This document shows, one piece after another, positions 1-11,018 of a stretch of DNA of 64,000 bases. Source of the stretch: Isoetes taiwanensis (Eukaryota; Streptophyta; Lycopodiopsida; Isoetales; Isoetaceae). The position numbers were made by a program, and so were the translations under genes. The notes under the pieces are model-generated. The model saw only the letters and a program-made list of their open reading frames with translations. It was not told the DNA's origin and ran no database searches. The stretch is taken from positions 3,919,323 to 3,983,322 of the forward strand of contig JAJEKV010000047.1 in the NCBI GenBank assembly GCA_021234155.1, in the 5' to 3' direction. How positions within the stretch are numbered: position 1 is the first letter of the stretch; every line of letters begins with the position of its first letter.

Positions 1-1018
1 TGAAGTACATGCAAAAGTGATCTCCTGCTGCGGATTCGACCCTCCTTGCTGTTCAAATTGATCGTTGATCAGTAAAGCTGACCATAAACCTGTCCGTTTT
101 TTCGGAAATATGCTTTGCTCATTAACTGTGGGCATCGAAAATGATGTGGTTCCTCCAATTTGATATATCAAGTGAATGAAAATCCAATTTGGTAATATCT
201 TCCCCTTTGAAATTGTTGAAGTTCCAAAAAATAGCTCTGAAATAGCTTCTATATTGCAAAAAAGACTAAAGAAAATTCAAAAAATAGCTTATTTTGTTTC
301 CTTCAACTAGTATGCATATCAATCAACACTGTTCTATGGTTAATAAAGGAAAAAACTCTGCTCATCATAATGCCATTCCGTTTCTCATCACTTTAACTGC
401 ACCATTGCATACTCTATAGTTGAAACTCCTGAAGCTCTAGTGGTTTTTAATAGCAAGGGTTGATTTAGGATATCTCTACTGTTCCTTTTACATAGATTTC
501 CTACTTAAATATCGATAAAATTTGAAAAAAGCATTCTCTGTGGCAAAAGATACAGTCTGTCAGTTCATAAAACCCCATAGTCCCAAAATATCTTTATCTC
601 TGAACTGTATTAGTGTTCCTTTAGACCCTTTAACACCTTCCCAGGTGGTTTCATTCAAAAAAGATATTCCTAGAGAATTCTGCAAAAAGGAGCTCTCTGC
701 CGAGGGCATTGACCAAATTCTGACCTAGTCAGTTGTGTGATTTTAAAGTACCAAATGATATCTGACTTCAGAATATATTTTGCACATATATTACATCAAT
801 TGTCTAGTATACTATTGCATTGATTTCAGGAAAAAATTCAATTTATATTGCTCAGAATCTAAAGGTTAGCACTGTGCATTTTCTTCCCATTTGGGAAACT
901 GGTTCTAACAGATTCTTGAAAGGTTGTTTACGCAAATTTTGAGCATAGAGTGGTTGCCTAAAGCAACCCGGAGGTCCTATACCATTCCAGTTGAGGGATT
1001 GCCAGAATACCCTCAACA
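1..1018 (+). repeat. 5' LTR of the Tat-like element, downstream part
   Basis: It matches 8701-9729 almost base for base. Between 120 and the end I see only about ten scattered substitutions, plus a 10-bp insertion near 9313 in the other copy. The LTR ends in CA at 1018 and the primer binding site follows after three bases. The start of this LTR lies outside the window. Confidence 0.9.
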
Positions 1019-1021
1019 TCT

Positions 1022-1039
1022 TGGAGGTCCCACCGAGAT
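1022..1039 (+). other. Primer binding site complementary to tRNA-Gln
   Basis: The 18 bases TGGAGGTCCCACCGAGAT are, from memory of the plant sequence, the exact reverse complement of the 3' end of tRNA-Gln including its CCA. The site lies three bases after the 5' LTR, the expected place for minus-strand priming. Confidence 0.85.
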
Positions 1040-1051
1040 CCACCCCAGTTC

Positions 1052-2286
1052 TTGGGAACTATGGCTCCTAGACGAAATGCTGAGACATCTGAACATGCTG
1101 AGGTACAAGATAATGCAGAGGTACAAGCTACACCCCAAGGTATGTCTGTACATCTCAACAAATCTGTGAATCTAAACACTATCGTGCTTTTGCTCAATAC
1201 TTTGAACCTGAATGTTCCCATTCCTGTTCCTACATTTGACTCTACTATGAGTGCTAACAATTTTCTCAAGGTTTTTGATGAGTATTATCAAGAATATGGC
1301 CACAAGAAAGGTACCAAGTTCACTGAATTCAAGAAGTGCTTCAAAAATGATGAAGTAAGAGCTTGGTTGGAATATGTGATAAGTGATGGAACTAACACAT
1401 GGGATGAGATTATCAAAAGATTCCTAGCAAGGTTTGGAAAGGTTTATGATCCTCAAGATCTTGTTTTTGAATTACAAACCTTCCATATTAGAAATGGTGA
1501 GACTATTCATCAATATGTAGAAAGATTTCATGTGTATCTCACCAAATGTCAAACTAATCAAGTGCCTCACCATACTTTGCATCTTGTTGCATCTTTTATA
1601 AGAGGTTTGACTGGCAGACCGAGAGTACACAGGAAAATGCTTAAGATTTACAAGCAGGAGGGATTTGCTACCATTCACAAGGCTTTTAACAAGGCTATTG
1701 AAATTGCTGATGTGCTTTCTTCCTTGCCAGATGATGTTTATGCCACTAATGATCCTTTCTTCCCAGATTTTGAACAAGAGCATATGGGTCCGGATGCCAT
1801 ACCGGTTTATCTTGTTCGAAAAGACAAAAAGAAATTCAAGACAACCCCGAAGAATCGATAAGCGGCTGCTTTGCTAATACCAAAACAGATGTTGACAAGG
1901 TTGTGCCGAGGCCCTACTTGAAGTGACCAAACAACTCCAGAATTGAAGGCTTCAAGACCCGAGAAAGAAGAACTTATCCTCCATGTGCACATTGCATGAG
2001 AGACACTCATTCTTTCCGAGATTTGTTGGTACAGGCTTTGTCTTAAATGCAATAAGAGAGGCCATTATGGTAAAGAGTGCCCTGTCAATTATTTTTTGCA
2101 AAGCCACAGGGACACTATGAAGATAGATGTAGTGTTAAAGAGTATTTTGCTAGACAAGAAAAAGCAAAAACTGCTTTGAAACCAATCGCTACGGTTAAAT
2201 ATTTATCCGAAACTTCTTATCCTATAAGGTTTGTGCGTGAATCAAGAGCAGGGGAAGAAATTATGGTCATGCACACCGAGCTATGA
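1052..2286 (+). pseudogene. gag: gag (capsid and nucleocapsid), broken
   Basis: The first open frame (1052-1861) begins near MAPRRNAE and carries the retrotransposon gag core: around residues 70-190 it has the helical pattern with VRAWLEYVI, WDEIIKRFLARFG and VERFHVYLTKC. After a stop at 1861 the coding signal continues in other frames. A CX2CX4HX4C zinc knuckle (C-LK-C-NKRG-H-YGKE-C) is readable at 2039-2080. A second, incomplete knuckle ending GHYEDRC follows near 2100-2140. Capsid and nucleocapsid would package the element RNA in the cytoplasm. Several frameshifts between 1861 and 2100 make it a pseudogene. The choice of first ATG (1052 or 1061) is uncertain. Confidence 0.8.
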
Positions 2287-2663
2287 TAAAAGACAAGGAG
2301 GCAACCCGAGAAGAAACGTAAACAAGTGCTCTAGAAGGTAGAGGGAATAAAAACAAACCCCGCGGAAGAAGGTAAACAACCCATACCTCCTCCGCCTTGT
2401 CAAAAGTTCCCGAAAAGATAAAGACAATGATGAATTTGAGACTCTTATGAAGAGTTCAAAAATCGAAGGTAGACCTACTCACATTGTTGAGAATTGCTCC
2501 TACTTACGTAAAAAAGATGCTTAGTTTGACTCGGGAGGAACAAGTTAACCTCACACAAGAGGAGCAGATTGCTTTTACAAACCACATTGAAGAACAAATG
2601 TTTGATACAAGATGAGCATGACCCAGTGCCTTCACTTGTGCCGCCAACATTGGTAAAAGAGCC

Positions 2664-3140
2664 TTGTCCAAGGTATTACTAGATGGTGGTTCACCTTTAA
2701 ATATCATGCCACATCATGTGATGAGACAATGTGGCCTAGAGGTTGACAAAAAAGCCCCAATGGTACTTAAATCCTTCTCCAATTCGAAAATAAACCCCAT
2801 AGGGATTGTAAGCAAGGTACCTATAGATATTGAAGGGATTGTAGTGGCTGCTAATTTTGTAGTGGTTGCTTTTGAAGGTATGAATGAAAAATCAGATATT
2901 TATGACCTCCTTTTAGGAAGAAGATGGCTGTCCACGCAGGTAGATGCTAGGCCTATATGGTCAAAAGGTGAGTGTACCATTACCGATGGCAAAAGGACAA
3001 ATCACTATTTACAACAAGTTGGGGAATTTGAATCTTTTAACTATATTGAAGAAGATTTGTTGATGTCTAACCAACCCGGTGAGTATGAAGTAATTATGGC
3101 TCAGCTTGATATAGCAAAGAGACCATCCGACAAGTCTTGA
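2664..3140 (+). pseudogene. Retrotransposon aspartic protease domain
   Basis: The frame opens with VLLDGGSPLNIMP, where DGGS replaces the usual D(T/S)G active site, as is common in Tat and Athila elements. It ends with the flap and hydrophobic-glycine signature LLLGRRWL around residue 85. The length (158 aa) suits one protease monomer plus linker. It would dimerise to cut the gag-pol polyprotein. It is separated from gag by stops near 2287-2660, and that stretch looks like a decayed gag-protease linker with no intact frame. A stop after 3140 separates it from the RNase H-like region. Confidence 0.8.
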
Positions 3141-3164
3141 GACACTCAAGGAAAGTAGTAGTGC

Positions 3165-3560
3165 TTACTTATGGTTTGATGGTGGTGTTTCTAAGAAACT
3201 AAGCATAGCATCATCTGCCGCTATTCTCAAAGATAAGTCCAAAGAAATTAATGGCAAAAGTAGGCGTAATCCATTTGAATTCCACTTCTAACATGGCTGA
3301 GTATAAAGCATTGATTGCGGGATTGCAGAGGCTAAGCACCTTGGTATTCTTGACATTATTGTGTTTGGTGACTCCCAACTCGTGTGTAGACAGATCCTAG
3401 GAGATTATCAGACCAAGAACAAGGATATGCTCATACTTAGAGATCAAGCTTTAGAAGAAATATCAGGATTTTCAACTTGGGAGCTGCATCATATAACTAG
3501 AGAGTTCAATGAGGAGGCAGATGCCTTATGCAAGAGTGTCTTGCTTGAACATCTAGCGTA
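3165..3560 (+). pseudogene. Additional (archaeal-type) RNase H domain, upstream of RT
   Basis: Four acidic positions typical of RNase H can be read across two frames: FDGG (Asp codon 3178-3180), MAEYKALIAGL (Glu codon 3299-3301), FGDSQLV (Asp codon 3370-3372) and EEADALCK (Asp codon 3520-3522). The pattern is that of the extra RNase H captured by Tat elements, not the degenerate RNase H that follows RT. A frameshift lies between 3301 and 3361. Its place between protease and RT is notable, because the extra domain is usually drawn between the RT-linked RNase H and integrase. It would degrade RNA in RNA-DNA hybrids. Confidence 0.75.
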
Positions 3561-3690
3561 AGGTGCTATTAAAGAAGAAGAGCTTGAAGAAGAGGAACTC
3601 AAACAACTTCATCCTATTCTGGTAATCAATGCTAGTACTGAAAAACAAGTAAGAGAAATCCAAATAGAGAAGAATGGTCAGAATAGAGTC

Positions 3691-5484
3691 TTGTATGTTG
3701 GAGATATGTTTAGAGAAGAAGATGAATGCACATTAACTAAATTTTTTAATGAATGGAAGGATGTGTTTGCTTGGGACTATGATGAATTAGTTGGTGTTGA
3801 TAAGAACATTTGTGAGTTTGAGATAAAGGTTAAGGAGGGTATCAAACCCGTGATGCAAAAACTCGAAGAATCAATGTATCCTTGCTTGACTTAATCGAGA
3901 AGAATTACTTAGAATGAAAGATGCAGGTGTGATCACCGAAATATCAAATCCGTAATGGTTGTCATGCATTGTGCCCGTTGAAAAAAAACAAAACTATTAG
4001 AATCTGCATTGACTATAGGGATTTGAATAAAGCCACCGTTAAAGATTGCTATCCTTTGCCTTTTTGGAAGAGGTTTTACATGCGATTCAGGGGAAGGAGA
4101 TCTACTCTTTCTTAGATGGATTCTCGGGGTTTAATCAGATCTCCTGTCAAGCTAGAAGACCAGCCAAAGACAGCTTTCATTACACCATGGGGACTTTTGC
4201 CATGAAAAGAATGCCTTTTGGTTTGATGAATGCTCCAAAGAACTTTTCAAAGAACAATGGACGCTTATATTCAAGGACATGCCTTCAACCGCATTCGGGG
4301 TTTTTCTTGATGATCTTTGCTTGGGATCAGCCTTAAGGGATCATTTTAACTATCTAACTAAAATATGTGTTATGTGCAGAAAAGGAGGTGTGAGTTTAAA
4401 TCCCAAAAAATGCGTGTTTCTCTGCTCCAAGGGAGGATTGCTAGGCCATGAAGTATCTTCCAAAGGGATTCAAGTAGCTGAAAGTAAGGTGGATGCCCTG
4501 AAGAAACTAGCACCACCTAAAACTGTTAGGGAAGTAAAAAGTTTTTTGGGGATGGTAAGTTTTCTGAGGATGTATGTCCCACATTTCTCTAATACTATGG
4601 CTCCTATATCTGATCTCACCAAGGTTGGCAAGTATACCAAACATGAGAGCAAGTTAATTATGGTTGAATGGACTCAGACATGCCAGCTTGCTTTTGATAA
4701 TATTATACAAGCCATCTCCAATTCTGCATTACTTAAACCTCCTGATACATCCAAATCCTTTGAGGCTTATATCAGTATAACCAAAAGGGCTGGATTAGTT
4801 CTGCTGCAAGAAGAAGAGGTGGTAACTTTTGCCAGCAAAATTTGGTCTAACACTGAAATGAGATATCCAAGACTTGAAAAAAGTGCAGCAGCCCTTATGT
4901 TCTTGATTGATAGACAGGGACATCTCATTCAAAAGAGCCATACTCAAGTGTACATGAAACAAAATCCTTTATCCTTGATGTTCTCAAAGAAGCAGCCTAA
5001 GGCCAAGATATGTAGATGGGCTTGCAAAATTCAAGCTTATGATATTGTTGTCAAAGTGATCACTTTAGTTAATGATCCTAGTTCATACTTGACTAATATC
5101 TTGTTCGAACAGGAAGATGAAGAAGGTTTGGCTAATGATGTTCAAGAAGATGCAAATGCATGTAAATCTTGTGCGGGGGAGGAAGATTGGCAAGAAGAGA
5201 TAAGAAGGTTTCTGGAGCTGAATGAAATACCAGAAGGGCTCAATTCTAGCCAAAAAAGAAGGTTCAAAGAAAAATGCAACAAGTATAGACTAATTGGAAA
5301 TGTGTTATGCAGATATGACAAGGAAGGCATCATTCTAAGGTGTGTTGACAAAGAAGAAGCTAGATTAGTGGTGGAAGCGTGCCATGAAGGGGTATGTGGT
5401 GGACACTTTGCAGCAGATACCACAGCAAAGAAGATTTTGAGGTCTGGTTATTATTGGCCAACTCTTTTCAAGGACTTGCTATGA
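3691..5484 (+). pseudogene. pol: Reverse transcriptase, RNase H and integrase zinc-binding region
   Basis: The RT start is seen at 3691-3894 (VFAWDYDEL). RT palm motifs continue at 4046-4336 (YSFLDGFSGFNQI, MPFGLMNAP). The YxDD box appears as VFLDDL at 4303-4320 in the next frame, so Phe-Leu replaces the usual Tyr-x. The frame 4279-5484 continues through the connection region (SFLGMVSFLRMYVPHFS), a weak RNase H (FASKIWSNTEMRYPRLEKSA) and the integrase H2C2 start (CHEGVCGGHFAADTT ... GYYWPTLF). At least three frameshifts and a stop at 3892 break it. The stretch 5485-5642 should hold the second cysteine pair of the zinc finger but is scrambled. Confidence 0.85.
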
Positions 5485-5642
5485 GACAATCAAGCAATCG
5501 CCATAAATGTCGGTTTTTGGCGGAAGGATTCTTCACCAATACCGCATTAATCGCCATAACTTCCCCGTGACCCTTCCGCACTGGGGCTTGATTTTATAGG
5601 ACACAGAGATCCACCTTCTTCGCACAACATCAGTACATCCTT

Positions 5643-6443
5643 GTGGCCACTGATTACTTTACAAAATGGGCTGAAGCTGTTCCCCTGAGACAAGCCAATG
5701 CATATACCACTGCCAGATTTATCCATGAGAATATATGTGCCAGGTTTGGCATACCTTTCAAACTCATATCTGATAGGGGTAGTCAGTTTTTAAACGATGT
5801 CATAGCCACATTGCTAGCAACTCTCAAAGTGAGGCACTCCAAGAGCTCGCCTTTTATTATCCTCAAGGTAATGGCCAAGCGTGAATCTACAAACAAAGTG
5901 CTCAAGACTATTCTCAAGAAGACTATTAGTGTTTCAAAAAAAGATTGGCACATGAAGTTACATGATGCTTTATGGGCTTATAGAGTTACCACCAAAATCT
6001 CAACCAAGCATACACCTTTTAGCCTGGTTTATGGAGTAGAATCTATTGTCCCCATAGAATTAGAACTTCCCTCCCTGAGAATGGCTTTGAAACTAAATTT
6101 GGAAATGGAGGAAGCACTCAAAGAAAGATGTATACGACTTATGCAGTTGGAAGAGCACAGACATGAAGCTGAGAATGCAATATTATTAAAAAAAGCCAAA
6201 GATCTGGCAGCATTCAAGGCTGCACATAAATTACAAGGTACATTGAGAGATGGGGAATTGGTTTTAAAATGGAATAAAGCAAAAGAGGATTGTGCCAGCA
6301 AATTTGAAGAGCTGTGGGAAGGTCCTAGGAACAGCAGGCCAGGATTCTTACTGGCTGAGGTCCATATCAGAAGGGAGGGTCTTACCAAATCCTATCAATA
6401 TTCTGCATTTGAAGAGGTACTGGCAACAACATGTTGCCCTTAG
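5643..6443 (+). pseudogene. Integrase catalytic core and C-terminus
   Basis: The frame begins VATDYFTKWAEAVPL, the first catalytic Asp region of Tat-type integrases. It continues through RFGIPFKLISDRGSQF (second Asp) and reaches the third-acid region near RESTNKVLKTILKK. The following WAYRVTTKISTKHTPFSLVYG is the conserved integrase tail. After that a GPY-like C-terminal domain reads LRDGELVLKWN ... FEELWEGP. It would insert the cDNA in nuclear DNA. The region is open for 266 codons, but the zinc finger that should precede it is lost, so I treat it as non-functional. Confidence 0.85.
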
Positions 6444-6777
6444 TTTGTTTGAATAAGAATTAATAGCTATATTTAGAGTATGAGTTATTAGAGTAGAAAC
6501 AGAGTCATGAAATATTTCAAAAGACAAAAAACAAGTTGCATTGCATTAGATATAAATTGTCCTGAAGATTAGTAAGTTAGAGCTTGAATTATTTATAAGT
6601 CTTAAAAAATATAAAGAATGTGTGAAGTATGTCATGAGAAGTTAAATTTTCAAGTTAGATAAGTAAGTTGTAGGATTGCACTTTGTTGTCATAACCTTTT
6701 GCAGAGGTAACTATTCCATGAGCTAGACGATTCTTGAAGAACAGGTATGTGGTGCTAATGATTAATTAAGTTTCCAT

Positions 6778-7180
6778 GCAGGAACATCCGACTGGCCATA
6801 CATCATTCATTTCATCTTTTCACTCTCCATTATCTTCACCTCACATATGTGTGCTGCTATCCTCTTCACCACCCAGCAAACACACTCATCTAACATGTTC
6901 TTATGTACTGTATGCAGGAGCAGGATCATCCTTGAATCATTCGTTTCATCTGCTCATCCATTATCTTCACCCCACATATGTGTGCTGCTATCATCCTCAC
7001 CATCCAGCAAGCACACTCAGCTAACATGTTTGTTATATACTGTATGCAGGTGCAGGTTCATCCTTGACTCATTCGCTCCATCTGCTCATTCATTCTCTTC
7101 ACTTCACATATGTGTCTTTGCCATCATCTTTACCACCCAAAGAAGCACACTTTCGCCTAACATGCTTTTACATACTTGTA
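6778..7180 (+). repeat. Three tandem copies of a 132-135 bp repeat in the retrotransposon spacer
   Basis: Copies lie at about 6778-6912, 6913-7045 and 7046-7180. Each starts near TGCAGG, contains TCACATATGTGT(G/C) in the middle and ends in ACTGTA or CTTGTA. They sit between integrase and the 3' LTR. Tandem repeats in this place are a known habit of Tat/Ogre elements. Short open frames across this region are repeat-driven and not credible genes. Confidence 0.85.
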
Positions 7181-7494
7181 TGTGTTTCACCCTCAATATC
7201 ATTCATCATCATCTGCTCCATGTCTGGCCTGATCTCCATGAAGAACTCTGTTTCTCAAACATATGCATCATATCCACATTGCCATTCATTTTTCCATCAT
7301 GGCAATCTTCTGCACTTTGAAGTCATCAGGGGTCTGGCAAACCAGTCTCCCTCTTTTTTTTAGCATGATGCTGCCACTCATGGCAGCATAGAAGAGCCCT
7401 AGACATATCTGACATTTGGCTCATTGAATGAAATATGAAGACCATTGGCTTTCAGAAGCACTTGAAGACTCGAAAAAACGAAAAAAAGGAACAA

Positions 7495-8700
7495 ATGTCT
7501 AGAAGAACCAAAGAAGGACATTCACTTGGTTATCTCAAAATTGGAGGATGGACAAGGTTTTTGATTATCATCCAAGGTACTAGAGATCACTCCTACAAGA
7601 TTTGAAGTCACTTGTTGAAGAATTGCAAGACATGAGCATGGTATGAAGTCTATTTCATGATTTGAGCATTTGAAGTTTGGATTCTTGATGTTGTAAGAGT
7701 TTTGCCTAGCCAATTTCCCATTTTAATTGCCATTTGACTCATATTCCACCTTCCTATCTCTTGTCATCTCTACACTTCATACTGTCATTACCCATACATC
7801 TATATCTCATCATACCATACTTTGGGATTGTCAATTCACCTTTCCCTAGTCAAATGACCCACACACTCATGATCCATCCATACATTCATAAGTTTACCAA
7901 AAGATTATGCCCACATCATCACTCACAAGTCCACATCACCATTCATTTCACACGTGTCAATCCACATCATTTTCATTCCATATCCACCTCATTAAAACAT
8001 TTTGACTAGGGAAAAGTTTTGTCATCCAATGGTACCACATCAGCAGTACATTTGCCACCTCACCAAAATTTATGCCTAGTCACCCCCCTTCACTCTTTTG
8101 ACAAAAAATCAAAGTGCTCCAAATCATCTTTTGACAAAACCACCTGGTAGCCCTTGTGAAAATATGCCACCTGGCATAAAAAAATTTTCAAATTGAGTTT
8201 ATTTGGACCTCCTTAAGCTACTTCTTGGGAAACGTGCCTTCTTGGAAAAAATGGCAAAACCTACCTACATCTACCCCCCCATCTATCTACCCTCTCATCT
8301 TCTGCCAAGTGGCGTCCCCACAGCGTGCAGTGTCGAAAACACGAGCCGACGCCGGGCGTGGGAGGAGACCACGCATAATCGATTAAAACGCGGCGTAAGT
8401 CTATTTATATCCTTGTTTAACTTTTTGCTCTTGGCCTGTGGGATATATCCGCTGAAGAAAGCAAGAACCCTTAAATTTTTGCCAACCAAGAAACGGAATT
8501 TTTGGCAGTATCCGACCACAAATTCGCATCATTACCTTCCGAATCCACCTCTGCAACATCAAGAAAACCAAATCGAAGCTAAAAGACAAAGGATCTGGCC
8601 GTATGATTCAAGAATTGCAACAGAACAGGGCCTTTTAAAGAGGGCAAATCTCTATCGCGAAAATTCGTGGGCTTTTACGCTAAATTGAAGACTGGCCGTG
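7495..8700 (+). repeat. Probable upstream (U3) part of the 3' LTR
   Basis: The matching part of the 5' LTR lies outside the window, so the start cannot be proved. The best candidate is TGTCTAG at 7495, just after a purine run (GAAAAAAAGGAACAAA) that could be the polypurine tract. Alternatives are TGTTGAAG near 7614 and TGTTGTAAG near 7689. No coding signal is seen here. If correct, the LTR is about 2.2 kb. Confidence 0.4.
8401..8410 (+). promoter_or_regulatory. Possible TATA box of the LTR promoter
   Basis: CTATTTATAT lies about 300 bp upstream of the part of the LTR that is present in both copies, in a GC-richer patch (ACGCGGCG). Position and sequence suit a U3 promoter of the retrotransposon; no direct evidence of transcription start is available. 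Confidence 0.4.
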
Positions 8701-9729
8701 TGAAGTACATGCAAAAGTGATCTCCTCCGCGGATTCGACCCTCCTTGTTGCTTCAAATTGATGGCTTGATCGTAAAGCTGGCCATAAACCTGTCCGTTTT
8801 TTCGGAAATATGCTTTGCTCATTAACTGTGGGCATCGAAAATGATGTGATTCCTCCAATTTGATATATCAAGTGAATGAAAATCCAATTTGGTAATATCT
8901 TCCGCTTTGAAATTGTTGAAGTTCCAAAAAATAGCTCTGAAATAGCTTCTATATTGCAAAAAAGACTAAAGAAAATTCAAAAAATAGCTTATTTTGTTTC
9001 CTTCAACTAGTATGCATATCAATCAACACTGTTCTATGGTTAATAAAGGAAAAAACTCTGCTCATCATAATGCCATTCCGTTTCTCATCACTTTGACTGC
9101 ACCATTGCATACTCTATAGTTGAAACTCCTGAAGCTCTAGTGGTTTTTAATAGCAAGGGTTGATTTAGGATATCTCTACTGTTCCTTTTACATAGATTTC
9201 CTACTTAAATATCGATAAAATTTGAAAAAAGCATTCTCTGTGGCAAAAGATACAGTCTGTCAGTTCATAAAACCCCATAGTCCCAAAATATCTTTATCTC
9301 TGGACTGTATTAGTGTTTGCACGTGACCCTTTAGACCCTTTAACACCTTCCCAGGTGGTTTCATTCAAAAAAGATATTCCTAGAGAATTCTGCAAAAAGG
9401 AGCTCTCTGCCGAGGGCATTGACCAAATTCTGATCTAGTCAGTTGTGTGATTTTAAAGTACCAAATGATATCTGACTTCAGAATATATTTTGCACATATA
9501 TTACATCAATTGTCTAGTATACTATTGCATTGATTTCAGGAAAAAATTCAATTTATATTGCTCAGAATCTAAAGGTTAGCACTGTGCATTTTCTTCCAAT
9601 TTGGGAAACTGGTTCTAACGGATTCTTGAAAGGTTGTTTCTGCAAATTTTGAGCATAGAGTGGTTGCCTAAAGCAACCTGGAGGTCCTATACCATTCCAG
9701 TTGAGGGATTGCCAGGAATACCCTCAACA
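8701..9729 (+). repeat. 3' LTR, part confirmed by the 5' copy
   Basis: This matches 1-1018 and ends at the same ...CCCTCAACA boundary, after which the two copies diverge: primer site at the 5' copy, genomic ATGGT at the 3' copy. A 10-bp insertion (near 9313) and a few substitutions distinguish it. Confidence 0.9.
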
Positions 9730-10960
9730 ATGGTTTCGCTTCGTCGGATTCCTTTCCCGCCGCTCACTCTCTCCTGTGCTTTCCTGTTTCCTATCTCTCT
9801 TCCGCGGGCTTGCTATATGGTGTTCCTTTATTTATCCGTTCGAGCCTTTTCCCCCCATATTCTTTCAGTTTTTGAATTTCAAAATTCGAATCATCCTACC
9901 TAAGATATGATTGCTGGGTGTTTGCATCCGCCATTTACTATCGGCATCTTATGACTGGCCCTTAGGTTTGTATTCAATTCCCTGGATTTGGTATTTTTCG
10001 GTAACAACTGGACTGTTTCGGTTTCTTTGTATCCTTTTTGGGAGTGGTTTTTATGTGACTTTGGTGCACCAGCCGGAGGATTGGATCCTCACTGTCCTGG
10101 TGTACGGCCGGGGAGTTGCCTCCCACTATCCCGTACTTGGCAACCTCTGTCTTTCCACTTCCATTTTCGTTTCCATTCTATGGGCCGGGTAAGTTGGTGT
10201 CTGTTGCTTGGCAGTCGGCACCAGCCGGTGGGCTATTTTCCCACTCTGTCCTGGTGTATGGCGGAGACATCCGTCCCTCTGTCCCATAGCTTAGCCTTCC
10301 ACCCTTTGCACCATCTACTCCTGGACCCCCCTATCTTTCTGGTTCCTGTTCGACTCCTCCTCGATTTTTGTCGTATTCGCCCAACTTCTCCTTTTCACTT
10401 GTATTTCTACTAGGCCCTTTGTGTACGTCCGCGTTCGTACCTATCATTTGCCTCCCTGCAATTATATCTATCCTTTCCTTAATATCTCACGACCTCAATG
10501 CATCCTTGATATCATCTATATATTATACTTTACATTCTACATTCCATATGCCTTGTTGTATTACTATAATTCTATTACTATTATATTCCTATATTTCTTC
10601 CGTCCCCTGTGTGGGCCCATACCCGGGGAGTCGTTACCACCTTACTCATACGTCCTCCTTTACCTTCAATCGTGTTTCTGCCAACCTGCTTATATGCTTC
10701 TTCCTAGATTCATAAGTCTCCTAAGTCTGCTAATTGTTGACAAGTAACTGTTCCCGTTCATGCATGGTTTATCGATAAGCCGGCCACCCCTGTTAGTTCT
10801 TGTTTGTCGTGTCTTGCTGAGTCTTGGATACCCTTACCTAAATTACTACGTATCACCCAATATGTTCTTCGTATCCCTCGAGATGTATGCGGGCATCCCC
10901 GTTTACAGCTGTTATCTCGCTGATTTAGCTATATCATATTAGTTCACGAAATACAGTTAT
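9730..10960. other. Pyrimidine-rich non-coding stretch with an imperfect 155-160 bp duplication
   Basis: The plus strand is rich in C and T and gives several long but unconvincing open frames with no recognisable motif. Two related blocks start at CACCAGCCGG (about 10060 and 10216); both contain TGTCCTGGTGTA followed by a GGCCGG or GGCGGA word. A third, weaker GGGGAG block lies near 10634. It could be a decayed LTR or the 5' part of the neighbouring DNA transposon; I cannot decide. Confidence 0.5.
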
Positions 10961-11018
10961 GGTATACTTCTCTTTTGCTTTAAGGAAAGAATAACCAATA
11001 CTGGGACACAAAGTTACT

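Larger units (their letters stand above)
1..9729 (+). mobile_element. Tat-like Ty3/Gypsy LTR retrotransposon, 5' LTR cut by window edge
   Basis: Bases 1-1018 and 8701-9729 are near-identical direct repeats, the downstream ends of two LTRs. Between them, in order, lie a tRNA-Gln primer site, gag with a zinc knuckle, an aspartic protease, an extra RNase H, reverse transcriptase with its own RNase H, and integrase, then a spacer with tandem repeats. The integrase and RT wording (FAWDY, YFTKWAEAVPL) fits the Tat/Ogre branch of Ty3 elements. Every domain is separated from the next by stops or frameshifts, so the copy cannot make a functional polyprotein. The 3' LTR ends at 9729 in ...TCAACA; the bases after it (ATGGT) should be one copy of the 5-bp target duplication, the other lying before the window. 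Confidence 0.9.

Noticed and set aside
6029-6388. Minus-strand frame of 119 codons
   Set aside because: Antisense of integrase.
6776-7363. Open frames downstream of integrase
   Set aside because: They translate the 133-bp tandem repeats and show the repeat period, not a protein.
9911-10747. Several overlapping open frames of about 100 codons
   Set aside because: The pyrimidine bias removes stop codons; composition is Leu/Ser/Pro/Phe-rich with no motif.
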